From Candidatus Gastranaerophilales bacterium (GTDB lineage Bacteria; Cyanobacteriota; Vampirovibrionia; Gastranaerophilales; Gastranaerophilaceae), in the NCBI GenBank assembly GCA_003150395.1, contig QAMI01000026.1, forward strand, positions 1 through 28,009: 28,009 nt of DNA, written 5' to 3'. This document shows, in pieces, positions 1-6,301 of the stretch (its first letter is position 1; the number at the start of each line of letters is the position of its first letter). A model generated the notes under the pieces. That model was not told where the DNA came from. It worked only from the letters and a program-made list of their open reading frames with translations, and did no database searches. The position numbers were made by a program, and so were the translations under genes.

Positions 1-224
1 TTTAAATTTGTTTCGTGATTAGCTTCGTATTCTTCGATTTCGTCACGCATTGCAACGAGTGAACCTACTGCGATTTTAAGTTCATCGTTAGCGTTGCTGG
101 TCAAAATTCTGACTGATTTAAGGATAATGTCTTCCAAATCAGATTTTGAATAGTTTGTAATTTTTTTGTCAAACTGTGAAAATAATATAAAAGCCAATTC
201 TCTGGCTGCTCTGCGAGCTTGCAT
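1..224 (-). CDS. nusB: Transcription antitermination factor NusB, N-terminal part (partial)
   Basis: The first 74 codons are present and the gene runs off the left edge. The protein begins MQARRAARELAFILFSQ, the arginine-rich first helix of NusB that contacts boxA RNA; the MQxRRxARELALLSxSQ pattern is the form I know from cyanobacterial NusB. NusB binds boxA with S10 (NusE) and supports antitermination on rRNA operons. The start is set by an AGAGG ribosome-binding site a few bases upstream of the ATG at 224. The visible part is helical and acidic towards the break (DEIEEYEAN), with no frameshift. The identification rests on the N-terminal motif and general fold pattern; the C-terminal half is not in the window. 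Confidence 0.82.
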   Translation of the reverse strand, partial: MQARRAARELAFILFSQFDKKITNYSKSDLEDIILKSVRILTSNANDELKIAVGSLVAMRDEIEEYEANHETNL

Positions 225-314
225 ATATTTACCTCTTTGCTGTAATTTATTTTGTTCTACACGAAAAAATGTATCATGAAAAAATTTTCACGACAATAGA
301 ATATAATATATAAC

Positions 315-342
315 TTGAAATTTTTTAAAAATAGGTTATAAT
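315..342 (+). promoter_or_regulatory. Sigma-70 type promoter for a candidate antisense RNA
   Basis: TTGAAA at 315-320, a 16-nt spacer and a perfect TATAAT at 337-342. Transcription would start near 349 and run right, straight into the terminator and coding region of the minus-strand small peptide at 390-455. No plus-strand gene follows, so an antisense RNA is the simplest product. Confidence 0.6.
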
Positions 343-390
343 TAAAAGAAAAGGGCGGGACAAGTTACCGCTTGCCCCATTAAAAGCCCC
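340..390 (-). terminator. Intrinsic terminator of the small hydrophobic peptide mRNA
   Basis: On the minus strand GGGGCAAG (378-371) pairs with CTTGTCCC (364-357) around a 6-nt loop. The one non-Watson-Crick pair is G-U only in the minus-strand RNA, so this is the transcribed strand. An outer GGGC/GCCC pair and a T-rich tract (TTTTCTTTT) follow. It begins at the stop codon of the peptide. Confidence 0.6.
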
Positions 391-462
391 TATTTGTTTG
401 TTAGAACTAGCAGTATCAGTAAAATTATTGCTAGTTCTTCTGTTTTAACAAACATTTTATCA
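349..462 (+). ncRNA. Candidate antisense RNA covering the small peptide gene (type I antitoxin)
   Basis: Predicted from the promoter at 315-342; no product is seen directly. The RNA would begin close to 349, cross the peptide's terminator, the full coding region and its ribosome-binding site. The coding region is itself an inverted repeat: AGAACTAGCA at 403-412 pairs with TGCTAGTTCT at about 428-438, with a further TGTTTGTT/AACAAACA pair outside it. In the plus-strand RNA this long hairpin is followed by TTTTAT near 455-460, a plausible end. The arrangement matches type I systems in which a cis-antisense RNA blocks translation of a tiny membrane toxin. Boundaries are inferred. Confidence 0.4.
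390..455 (-). CDS. 21-residue hydrophobic peptide, candidate type I toxin
   Basis: A 22-codon frame (stop included) encodes a peptide starting MFVKTEELA, then an uninterrupted hydrophobic stretch (IILLILLVL) and a short polar tail (TNK). It has the size and build of tiny membrane toxins such as Ibs (about 19 residues) and other type I toxins, with no sequence match claimed. The striking evidence is the ribosome-binding site: AAAGGAGGTGAT directly upstream of the ATG is complementary to about 12 bases of the 16S rRNA 3' end, the strongest site in the window. A terminator overlaps the stop codon and an opposing promoter lies just beyond it. A short inverted repeat (CTGAAAG at 472-478 and CTTTCAG at 501-507) sits upstream and could fold over the ribosome-binding region. 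Toxicity is inference; a chance short frame is the alternative. Confidence 0.55.
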   Translation of the reverse strand: MFVKTEELAIILLILLVLTNK

Positions 463-625
463 CCTCCTTTCCTGAAAGATTAACAAATTTCAAGTTCGTG
501 CTTTCAGATATGAAAAGTGATGCGGGCTTACCCAAAATCTATAATAACAATAATCAGCTTTTATTCATCATGTATTTATTGGATTTATAATTAATATTTA
601 TTCGATTTAAATATTTTTTCAGGGC

Positions 626-654
626 TTGAAACTGTAAAAAATATATGCTACAAT
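626..654 (+). promoter_or_regulatory. Strong sigma-70 type promoter upstream of a possible small RNA
   Basis: TTGAAA at 626-631, an exact 17-nt spacer, TACAAT at 649-654. The start would be near 661. The next plus-strand gene begins at 1642, and a terminator lies only about 40-60 nt downstream, so the product would be a short RNA. Confidence 0.55.
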
Positions 655-660
655 AGTAAT

Positions 661-730
661 AGCAGTTAAAAATATTGCTTAAAGTTCATTTTATGATGGA
701 AAGGGGTGAAGAGCCCCTTTCTTCTTGTCT
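661..730 (+). ncRNA. Possible ~70-nt small RNA convergent to lipA
   Basis: Inferred from the promoter at 626-654 and the terminator at 699-730. The RNA would be an AT-rich leader of about 38 nt and a GC-rich terminator stem. It ends just short of the lipA stop codon on the opposite strand, so it could also simply mark bidirectional termination. I recognise no known RNA family. Confidence 0.3.
699..730 (+). terminator. Intrinsic terminator
   Basis: GAAAGGGG (699-706) and CCCCTTTC (714-721) form an 8-bp stem with a 7-nt loop, followed on the plus strand by T-rich TTCTTGTCT. On the minus strand the tail after the stem is less T-rich, so it fits the plus strand better but may also serve lipA. 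Confidence 0.55.
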
Positions 731-738
731 AAAATCTT

Positions 739-1581
739 TCACACCAAATCTGCTGCGCGATATGAACTTCTAACAAGCGGCCCAATTTGCCTGTGAGTAA
801 ACCCGAGATGTAAAGCAAGTTTGTCTAATTCCTGAAATTCTTCAGGTGTATAATATTTTGCAACTTCAAGATGGGCTTTTGAGGGCTGAATATACTGGCC
901 GATTGTCAAAATATCAACTCCAGCTGATTTTAAATCTTGCAAAGTTTCTTCTATTTGTTCTAAAGTTTCGCCAAGGCCAACCATCAAGCCGGATTTTGTC
1001 AGCATTTCACTATTGGCTTTTATGTATTTTAAAACTCCTATTGAACGCTCATAATCACCTTGAGGCCGCGCTGTTTTGAACAAATGTTTAACTGTTTCGA
1101 TATTGTGGTTGAAAACTTTCGGTTTAGCTTTGATAATTTTGTCAAGCGCGTTTGTATCACCTTTAAAATCCGGTGTAAGAATTTCAACTTTGACATCCGG
1201 TATAAGTTTTCGGATTTCATAAATACAATTTGCAAAATGTTCAGCACCGCCGTCTGATAAATCATCGCGGGTTACTGATGTTATGACCGTATATTTTAAT
1301 CCCAAATCCTTCACTGCCTGTGCGATATGTAAAGGTTCTTTAAGATCAAGCGGGTCAGGTTTTTGACAGTCAATGTTACAGTAGCGGCAGTTGCGCGTGC
1401 AAACGTTACCCATAATTAGAAAAGTGGCTGTATTACTTGTGTAGCACTCGTTTTTGTTCGGGCACCTGGCGTTTTCGCAAACAGTATTCAGGCAATTTGT
1501 CTTTAAAATTCTTCTTACATTTCTGGTTTTTTCTGTGTCGATAATCGGTCTTTTTAAATATTCCGGGAGCCTTTTTTGCAT
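739..1581 (-). CDS. lipA: Lipoyl synthase LipA (radical SAM)
   Basis: LipA inserts two sulfurs into protein-bound octanoyl groups to make the lipoyl cofactor of 2-oxoacid dehydrogenases and the glycine cleavage H protein. All landmarks are present: the auxiliary [4Fe-4S] cysteines C35, C40 and C46 (CENARC then NEC), the radical-SAM CxxxCxxC at C61, C65, C68 (CTRNCRYC), and the C-terminal RSSYRA whose serine ligates the auxiliary cluster. At 280 residues it is of ordinary length. I start it at the ATG at 1581: a GTG two codons earlier lies inside the AAGGAAG ribosome-binding site. A separate gene for the lipoamide partner enzyme E3 lies nearby at 2173-3438. The promoter region is shared divergently with the gene at 1642, with TATAAT-like elements on both strands around 1607-1616. 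Confidence 0.95.
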   Translation of the reverse strand: MQKRLPEYLKRPIIDTEKTRNVRRILKTNCLNTVCENARCPNKNECYTSNTATFLIMGNVCTRNCRYCNIDCQKPDPLDLKEPLHIAQAVKDLGLKYTVITSVTRDDLSDGGAEHFANCIYEIRKLIPDVKVEILTPDFKGDTNALDKIIKAKPKVFNHNIETVKHLFKTARPQGDYERSIGVLKYIKANSEMLTKSGLMVGLGETLEQIEETLQDLKSAGVDILTIGQYIQPSKAHLEVAKYYTPEEFQELDKLALHLGFTHRQIGPLVRSSYRAADLV

Positions 1582-1641
1582 TGCCACTTCCTTTTTTTTA
1601 ATTTATATTATATAATAAAAAGTACAAGGAGATAAAAAAGT

Positions 1642-2109
1642 ATGAAAAAAATTTTATTAATTCTTTGTTTACTTGCATTCACGGGTGCGGCTTATGCTGA
1701 AGCCAATTATAACAGAAATTACAGTCCTCTCTCAGTTGGTGAAACTGATAAATATTTTAAAGATTTAAATTCCTGGGATTCACGAAACCTTTATGTTCCT
1801 GGACAACCTTATAACCAGCCGTATGATTATAGTTATCAAGGCGCATATGACCCTTCACAGTTTGGTTATCGCGAAAGAACGATTGACTCTGGTGACGGAC
1901 AGAACACAGCGGCAACTCCAAAAATGTACACAAACCAGGGAGCAAATGTTAATGCCGCTAAAAATGAAGACGGAACGACTGTGAAAGTTTCTACGCCACG
2001 TGCAAATACCGGTTACAGATGGGGCAAAAACCCTTATGAAATCTATTACAACTTTGGAGCAACCGGTTTCAAGAGCAAAGGTTACGGACAAGATTACGGA
2101 CAAAATTAG
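1642..2109 (+). CDS. Small secreted Tyr/Asn/Gly-rich protein, function unknown
   Basis: 155 residues with a clear Sec signal peptide: MKK, a leucine-rich core, and AYA before a likely cleavage at A19/E20. The mature part is rich in Tyr, Asn, Gly and Pro (several NY, PY and GY pairs), lacks cysteine, and looks low in regular structure. It ends with a doubled YGQD/YGQN motif. The secreted protein encoded at 19596-19976 also carries GYGQD, a possible but weak link. The ribosome-binding site AAGGAG and a TATAAT at 1611-1616 precede it. A terminator follows at 2136-2168. I recognise no family; an extracytoplasmic, perhaps envelope-associated protein is as far as the sequence goes. Confidence 0.8.
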   Translation: MKKILLILCLLAFTGAAYAEANYNRNYSPLSVGETDKYFKDLNSWDSRNLYVPGQPYNQPYDYSYQGAYDPSQFGYRERTIDSGDGQNTAATPKMYTNQGANVNAAKNEDGTTVKVSTPRANTGYRWGKNPYEIYYNFGATGFKSKGYGQDYGQN

Positions 2110-2135
2110 TTTCGTGCTAAGAAAATATAAGTTAG

Positions 2136-2168
2136 AAAAAAGGAGGGAATTTTTCACCTCCTTTTTTT
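2136..2168. terminator. Bidirectional intrinsic terminator between convergent genes
   Basis: Six A, GGAGG (2142-2146), a 10-nt loop, CCTCC (2157-2161) and seven T. Symmetric A and T tracts let it serve both the secreted-protein gene (plus) and lpd (minus). Confidence 0.8.
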
Positions 2169-2172
2169 AAGC

Positions 2173-3438
2173 CTATTTTAGCGTGCAAAGACACTCAAAA
2201 ATACCTTCCGAATACGTTGGATGGGCAAAACATACTTCTTTTAGTTTTTCGACAGAAATTTTGTTCTGCATTGCAATTAGAATTTCCTGAATAAGAGCCG
2301 AGGCTTCTTTTGAAACAATGTGCGCACCAACAATTAAATCATTTTGCGAAAGAAGTTTAATAAACCCGTCAGTAGAGTTGTCGCAGTGGGATTTGCCGAG
2401 TGCAGAGATTAGAAATGTTGATTTTTGATATGTTCCGGCTTCTAAATCCTGTTCACGCATTCCAACCCAGGCAATTTCCGGATTTCCGTAGATTACAGAG
2501 GGTATTAAGTCTTCACAAAACGGAATTTGAGCGGTTTCAGAAATCGCCTGCTTAATCGCAAAATGCGCAAGCTGGATTGAGCCGTAAATATCACCCAAAT
2601 ATTTTACGCCGTCAATTTTATTGTGGTCAATCGGTTTTCTGCCGGTTGCCATAAGAATAAAGTCAGCACTCAATACAGTTCCGTTCGAAAGGGTAACTTT
2701 GCACTCGTTTCCGTTTGTGTTTCCGTCGCAATCGACTTTCTCAACAGATGTTGAGGTGAAGAATTTGATTTTTTTTGATTTGAAAATTCTTTCTAATCTT
2801 TTTGAAACCTCAATATCAGCAAGCGGAAGAAGATGTTCGGCAAGTTCAACCACAGTCACGTTAACTCCAAAAGCAGAAAAAATCCGCGCCCATTCTGTTC
2901 CGATAGCACCGGAGCCTGCGATTACTACAGATTTTGGAAGTGTTCTTAAGTTTAAAATATCATCAGAATTCAGAATAAACTTTCCGTCAAAGTTAAACGC
3001 GGGCGGAATTGCGGGCTTTGAACCCGTTGCGCAGATAATTTCTCTGCATTCATAAATTTCATTTCCGGCAGAAATTGTATGTGAATTTAGAATTTCTGCA
3101 GTTTCTTTTATTACAACTGTTCCGGAGTTTTTCAGTGCAAGTTCGAGGTTTTTGCGAATTTTTGCAACAACTTCATCCTTGTGCGCCATAACCTTTTCAA
3201 AATCAACCTTGACGCCTTCAGATTCAATCCCAAGACAAGCAGAGTTTTTCATTTCCTCAAAAAGCTCTGCCGAATGAAGGATTGTTTTTGTCGGAATGCA
3301 GCCGAGGTTAAGGCATACACCGCCGATTAAATCTTTTTCAAAAAGAACAACTGATTTGCCGGCCTTTCTTGCCTGAAATGCTGCCGTATAGCCAGCCGGG
3401 CCTCCGCCGACAATTCCAAAATCGAATTTTGCAACCAT
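2173..3438 (-). CDS. lpd: Dihydrolipoyl dehydrogenase (E3), short form
   Basis: Flavoprotein disulfide reductase that reoxidises dihydrolipoamide with NAD+. Visible in order: FAD-binding GGGPAG at residues 11-16, redox-active CLNLGC with C42 and C47 followed by IPTK, NAD-binding GSGAIGTEWA in the middle, ATGRKP, the FAD-contacting GD of YLGD, and the C-terminal HPTYSE with the catalytic His406-Glu411 pair. The protein is 421 residues where E3 usually has about 460-475. Most of the shortage lies between ATGRKP and YLGD, where only about ten residues remain of the usual thirty or so (the stretch ending T..P.IYA). The frame is intact. It follows alr with a 12-nt gap and its own AAGGAG site, so the two are co-transcribed. 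A related disulfide reductase is possible, but the CxxxxC and HPT motifs favour E3. Confidence 0.85.
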   Translation of the reverse strand: MVAKFDFGIVGGGPAGYTAAFQARKAGKSVVLFEKDLIGGVCLNLGCIPTKTILHSAELFEEMKNSACLGIESEGVKVDFEKVMAHKDEVVAKIRKNLELALKNSGTVVIKETAEILNSHTISAGNEIYECREIICATGSKPAIPPAFNFDGKFILNSDDILNLRTLPKSVVIAGSGAIGTEWARIFSAFGVNVTVVELAEHLLPLADIEVSKRLERIFKSKKIKFFTSTSVEKVDCDGNTNGNECKVTLSNGTVLSADFILMATGRKPIDHNKIDGVKYLGDIYGSIQLAHFAIKQAISETAQIPFCEDLIPSVIYGNPEIAWVGMREQDLEAGTYQKSTFLISALGKSHCDNSTDGFIKLLSQNDLIVGAHIVSKEASALIQEILIAMQNKISVEKLKEVCFAHPTYSEGIFECLCTLK

Positions 3439-3450
3439 AAAACTCCTTTA

Positions 3451-4575
3451 TTATCTTGTATAAACGCGCGGCAGGCGAACTTTCAAACGGCAAGTAAGTT
3501 CATAATTTATTGTATTCAGAATTTTTGCCCATTCGTCGATTGTATTATTTTCGTCAAGCAGAGTTATTACATCTCCCGGCTGTGCTTCAATTCCGGTTAT
3601 GTCGAACATCATTTGATCCATTGTTATGTTTCCAATTTGTGGAACTTTTTTGCCGTTTAAAATCCCTGAAATTTTGTTCGAAAGTCCCCGCGGAATTCCG
3701 TCTGCATATCCCAGCGGCACAGTTGCAATTTTTCTTGTGCCATCAGCAATATAAGTATGTCCATAGCTTACACCTTCATGGTCTTTTGCTTCATGAATAT
3801 GTACAATTCTGCCTTTTAGTGACAAAATTTGTTTAAGTTTCGGAATTTTCATTTCTCCGTCCGGCGGAAAGTCAGGATAAAGACCGTAAAGCGCAATTCC
3901 TGCTCTTCGCATATTTGAATTCGGCACATCATAACACATTTGTCCGGCTGTGTTTAAAATATGCAGCAAAAGTCCGTCTGTGTTAATTTTTGAGATAACA
4001 TTATTCCATTTATTAATTTGTTCTTGTGTTTTTTCGCGATTTTCTGCATTGGCAAGATGGGTGAAAACCCCTTTAAAGTCTATAAAATCACAATTTCTTA
4101 CGTCGTTTATGAAATCAACAGCTTCTTCTGCGGCAACTCCAATTCTGTTCATTCCGGTATCTATTTTGACGTGAACTTTGGGTTTAATTCCTGTTCTTTC
4201 GAACGCCTGACGGCAGGCGGTTATGTGTTCTTTTGAAAAAACAGAGATTGCCAAATCTAATTTCGCGGCGCTTTCGACGGCCCACACCGGAACTGCTCCT
4301 AAAACAAGAATATCAGCTGAAATTTTTGCATTTCGCAGGTCAGCACCTTCATCAATGGAAGCCACGCCAAGCATATCAGCTCCGCTTGCAAGAAGCGTTG
4401 GCGCAAGCATTACCGCACCATGTCCGTATGCGTCAGCTTTAACAACTGCTAAAAGTTTAACATCTTTTGGAGTCTGGGATCGAATTGCTTTGATATTTTG
4501 AGCCAGATAATCAAGATTTATTTCAACCCAGCTGTCCCTGTGAATATTTACATTCGATTGTTTAACGTTTCTCAT
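3451..4575 (-). CDS. alr: Alanine racemase
   Basis: PLP enzyme that converts L-alanine to D-alanine for peptidoglycan. The PLP lysine is K46 in AVVKADAYGHGA; the catalytic tyrosine is in VSYGHTY; IGNITMDQMMFDI and the C-terminal CRLKVRLPRVY are typical of the family. The length of 374 residues is normal. The start at 4575 has no Shine-Dalgarno sequence. Instead a perfect TATAAT ends 6 nt before the ATG, so the transcript should begin at the A of the ATG and be leaderless. No later in-frame ATG precedes the conserved WVEINLDYL. lpd follows directly and is probably in the same transcript, an unusual pairing of cell wall and dehydrogenase genes. Confidence 0.95.
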   Translation of the reverse strand: MRNVKQSNVNIHRDSWVEINLDYLAQNIKAIRSQTPKDVKLLAVVKADAYGHGAVMLAPTLLASGADMLGVASIDEGADLRNAKISADILVLGAVPVWAVESAAKLDLAISVFSKEHITACRQAFERTGIKPKVHVKIDTGMNRIGVAAEEAVDFINDVRNCDFIDFKGVFTHLANAENREKTQEQINKWNNVISKINTDGLLLHILNTAGQMCYDVPNSNMRRAGIALYGLYPDFPPDGEMKIPKLKQILSLKGRIVHIHEAKDHEGVSYGHTYIADGTRKIATVPLGYADGIPRGLSNKISGILNGKKVPQIGNITMDQMMFDITGIEAQPGDVITLLDENNTIDEWAKILNTINYELTCRLKVRLPRVYTR

Positions 4576-4581
4576 AGGATA

Positions 4582-4609
4582 ATTATAAGACGAAATTTTT
4601 GAAGTGCAA
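4582..4609 (-). promoter_or_regulatory. Promoter of alr, placed for a leaderless transcript
   Basis: On the minus strand TTGCAC (4609-4604), a 16-nt spacer and TATAAT (4587-4582). Six bases (TATCCT) separate the -10 from the ATG, the usual distance to +1. Confidence 0.65.
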
Positions 4610-4639
4610 TTTTGTTAAAATAATTGATAATTAAAGATG

Positions 4640-4830
4640 CTATTGCAAAATTCCTGATTGCTTCACTCTAATTCAACTTTCCTATACCTCTAATTGCGCC
4701 GTAGCAGTTCACAAAACTCGCCAGAAGACGTCGTCCTTCCTCAGCGCCTATTTCTTAATTCTGAACTTCACTGTCTAATTCAGTCACAAGCGACTCCTAT
4801 ATGCCAATTCCAAAGTTTCTACGTGCGTAG
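4640..4830. repeat. Degenerate intergenic repeat (CTAATTC units)
   Basis: The 330 bases between alr and glyA hold no gene. This part is richer in C and G than its surroundings and contains CTAATTC-like units about 20-23 nt apart (CTAATTCAACTT, CTAATTGCG, TTAATTCTGAACTT, CTAATTCAGTCAC). The stretch around 4750-4825 aligns with the reverse complement of 25788-25860, sharing TAATTCTG, ACTT, CTAATTC, AAGCG and TGCC in the same order. It looks like one member of a dispersed, decayed repeat family. Confidence 0.5.
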
Positions 4831-4852
4831 CACATAAACAAATATAAACTAA

Positions 4853-4881
4853 TTGTCACAAAAATAAGTTTAATCTATAAT
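4853..4881 (+). promoter_or_regulatory. Promoter of glyA
   Basis: TTGTCA at 4853-4858, exact 17-nt spacer, perfect TATAAT at 4876-4881. The start falls near 4888, giving a leader of under 20 nt that leaves no room for a glycine or other riboswitch. Confidence 0.75.
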
Positions 4882-4905
4882 AGAAAAAGAATTGTGAGGT
4901 GAATT

Positions 4906-6147
4906 ATGAATTTGGAACATTTGAAACAAACTGACCCGGTTGTGGCAGAACAGATTGAAAAAGAACTTATCAGGCAACAAAATACGATTGAACTTATTGC
5001 AAGCGAAAACTGCACATCGTTAGCGGTTATGGAAGCTTCGGGAAGTGTTTTGACAAATAAATATGCAGAAGGAAAACCTCACAAAAGATTTTATAACGGG
5101 TGCGAACACATCGATATAATCGAAGAAATTGCGCAGAAACGTGCGTGTGAACTTTTTGGAATGGATCATGCTAATGTCCAGCCTCACAGCGGTGCGCAGG
5201 CAAATATGGCAGTATTTATGTATGCACTTAAACCCGGAGATAATGTTTTAGGAATGGATTTGTCAAATGGCGGCCATCTTTCTCATGGTTCACCGGTAAA
5301 CTTTTCAGGAATGTATTTTAACGTGAAAAGCTACGGCGTTGATGAAAACGGAAACATAGATTACGATGATGTTCGTAAAATGGCGCATGAACATAAGCCT
5401 AAACTTATTATTTGCGGAGCGTCAAATTATTCCAAAATTATTGACTTCAAAAAATTCAGAGAAATTGCTGAGGAAGTGGGCGCATATTTATTAGCAGATA
5501 TTGCGCATATTGCAGGTCTTGTTGTTGCGGGACTTCATCCGTCACCGGCGCCTTATGCTGATTTTGTGACAACTACAACCCACAAATCACTTCGCGGGCC
5601 GCGCGGAGGTATCACAATGTGCAAAGCCGAACATGCAGCAGGGATTGACAAGGCGATTTTCCCGGGAATGCAGGGCGGGCCTTTGGAACATATTATTGCT
5701 GCTAAAGCTGTTGCTCTTTTAGAAGCTTCAAAACCGGAATTTAAAGAATATGCGGCGCAAATTATCAAGAACGCAAAAGCCCTTGCGCAAGGTTTGATGG
5801 ATGAAGGAATGGATATTGTCGGCGGTATGACAGAAAACCATCTTATGACCCTCGACTTGAGAAGAACAGGCAAAACCGGCAAAGATATGGCTAATGTTCT
5901 TGAAAAAGTCGGAATAACCGCGAACAAAAATACAGTTCCAAATGACCCGCAAAGCCCGTTTGTAACAAGCGGTATTCGTCTTGGTACACCTGCCGTTACA
6001 ACAAGAGGATTCAAAGAAGAAGATATGGTCGAGGTTGCAAAAATTATTGCATCTGCGATATTTTCATCAGATAATGAAATCGGACTCAACAACTTAAGAG
6101 AACGTGCACTTAAGTTGTGTAAGAAGTATCCGTTGTATAATAAATAA
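4906..6147 (+). CDS. glyA: Serine hydroxymethyltransferase
   Basis: PLP enzyme that interconverts serine and glycine while loading one-carbon units onto tetrahydrofolate. The PLP lysine is K227 in TTTTHKSLRGPRGG. Other family hallmarks are IASENCTS, NKYAEGKPHKRFYNGCE, QPHSGAQANMAVF, LADIAHIAGLV and GGPLEH. The length of 413 residues is standard and nothing is missing. A GAGGTG ribosome-binding site precedes the ATG. The gene stands alone with its own strong promoter; an inverted pair of octamer arrays begins at the base after its stop codon and may act as its 3' end. Confidence 0.97.
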   Translation: MNLEHLKQTDPVVAEQIEKELIRQQNTIELIASENCTSLAVMEASGSVLTNKYAEGKPHKRFYNGCEHIDIIEEIAQKRACELFGMDHANVQPHSGAQANMAVFMYALKPGDNVLGMDLSNGGHLSHGSPVNFSGMYFNVKSYGVDENGNIDYDDVRKMAHEHKPKLIICGASNYSKIIDFKKFREIAEEVGAYLLADIAHIAGLVVAGLHPSPAPYADFVTTTTHKSLRGPRGGITMCKAEHAAGIDKAIFPGMQGGPLEHIIAAKAVALLEASKPEFKEYAAQIIKNAKALAQGLMDEGMDIVGGMTENHLMTLDLRRTGKTGKDMANVLEKVGITANKNTVPNDPQSPFVTSGIRLGTPAVTTRGFKEEDMVEVAKIIASAIFSSDNEIGLNNLRERALKLCKKYPLYNK

Positions 6148-6272
6148 AGTGAATGAGTAAATAAGGTAATAAGGTAATAAGTACTTATCAGAAAATGAAT
6201 ATTTATCAAATACGACGGTTACAGTATTATGAAAAGAACTTATTCACCTATTGACTTATTCGCTTATTCACT
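6148..6272. repeat. Inverted pair of AATAAGNN octamer arrays
   Basis: Left arm 6148-6184 reads AGTG then four octamers (AATGAGTA, AATAAGGT, AATAAGGT, AATAAGTA). The reverse complement of the right arm, 6236-6272, reads AGTG then AATAAGCG, AATAAGTC, AATAGGTG, AATAAGTT. The arms match at 28 of 37 positions; mismatches fall mostly at the last two bases of each octamer. A 51-nt centre separates them. The element starts right after the glyA stop codon. Confidence 0.75.
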
Positions 6273-6301
6273 ATAAATACCAATTTCCAAAGGAACCGCT
6301 A

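Noticed and set aside
1582..1587. GTG start for lipA two codons before the ATG
   Set aside because: It overlaps the AAGGAAG ribosome-binding site, whereas the ATG at 1581 has correct spacing.
4859..4905. Glycine riboswitch before glyA
   Set aside because: The promoter at 4853-4881 leaves a leader of only about 18 nt.
5553..6209. Long open frame antisense to glyA
   Set aside because: The plus strand has a clear serine hydroxymethyltransferase; the opposite frame has no motif or ribosome-binding site and reflects codon bias.
6148..6272. CRISPR array
   Set aside because: Units are 8 bases long with no spacers, and the two arrays are inverted.
6251..6301. Earlier start for the WecA-type gene
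   Set aside because: The first 17 codons come from the octamer repeat and have no ribosome-binding site; 6302 has AAAGGA.
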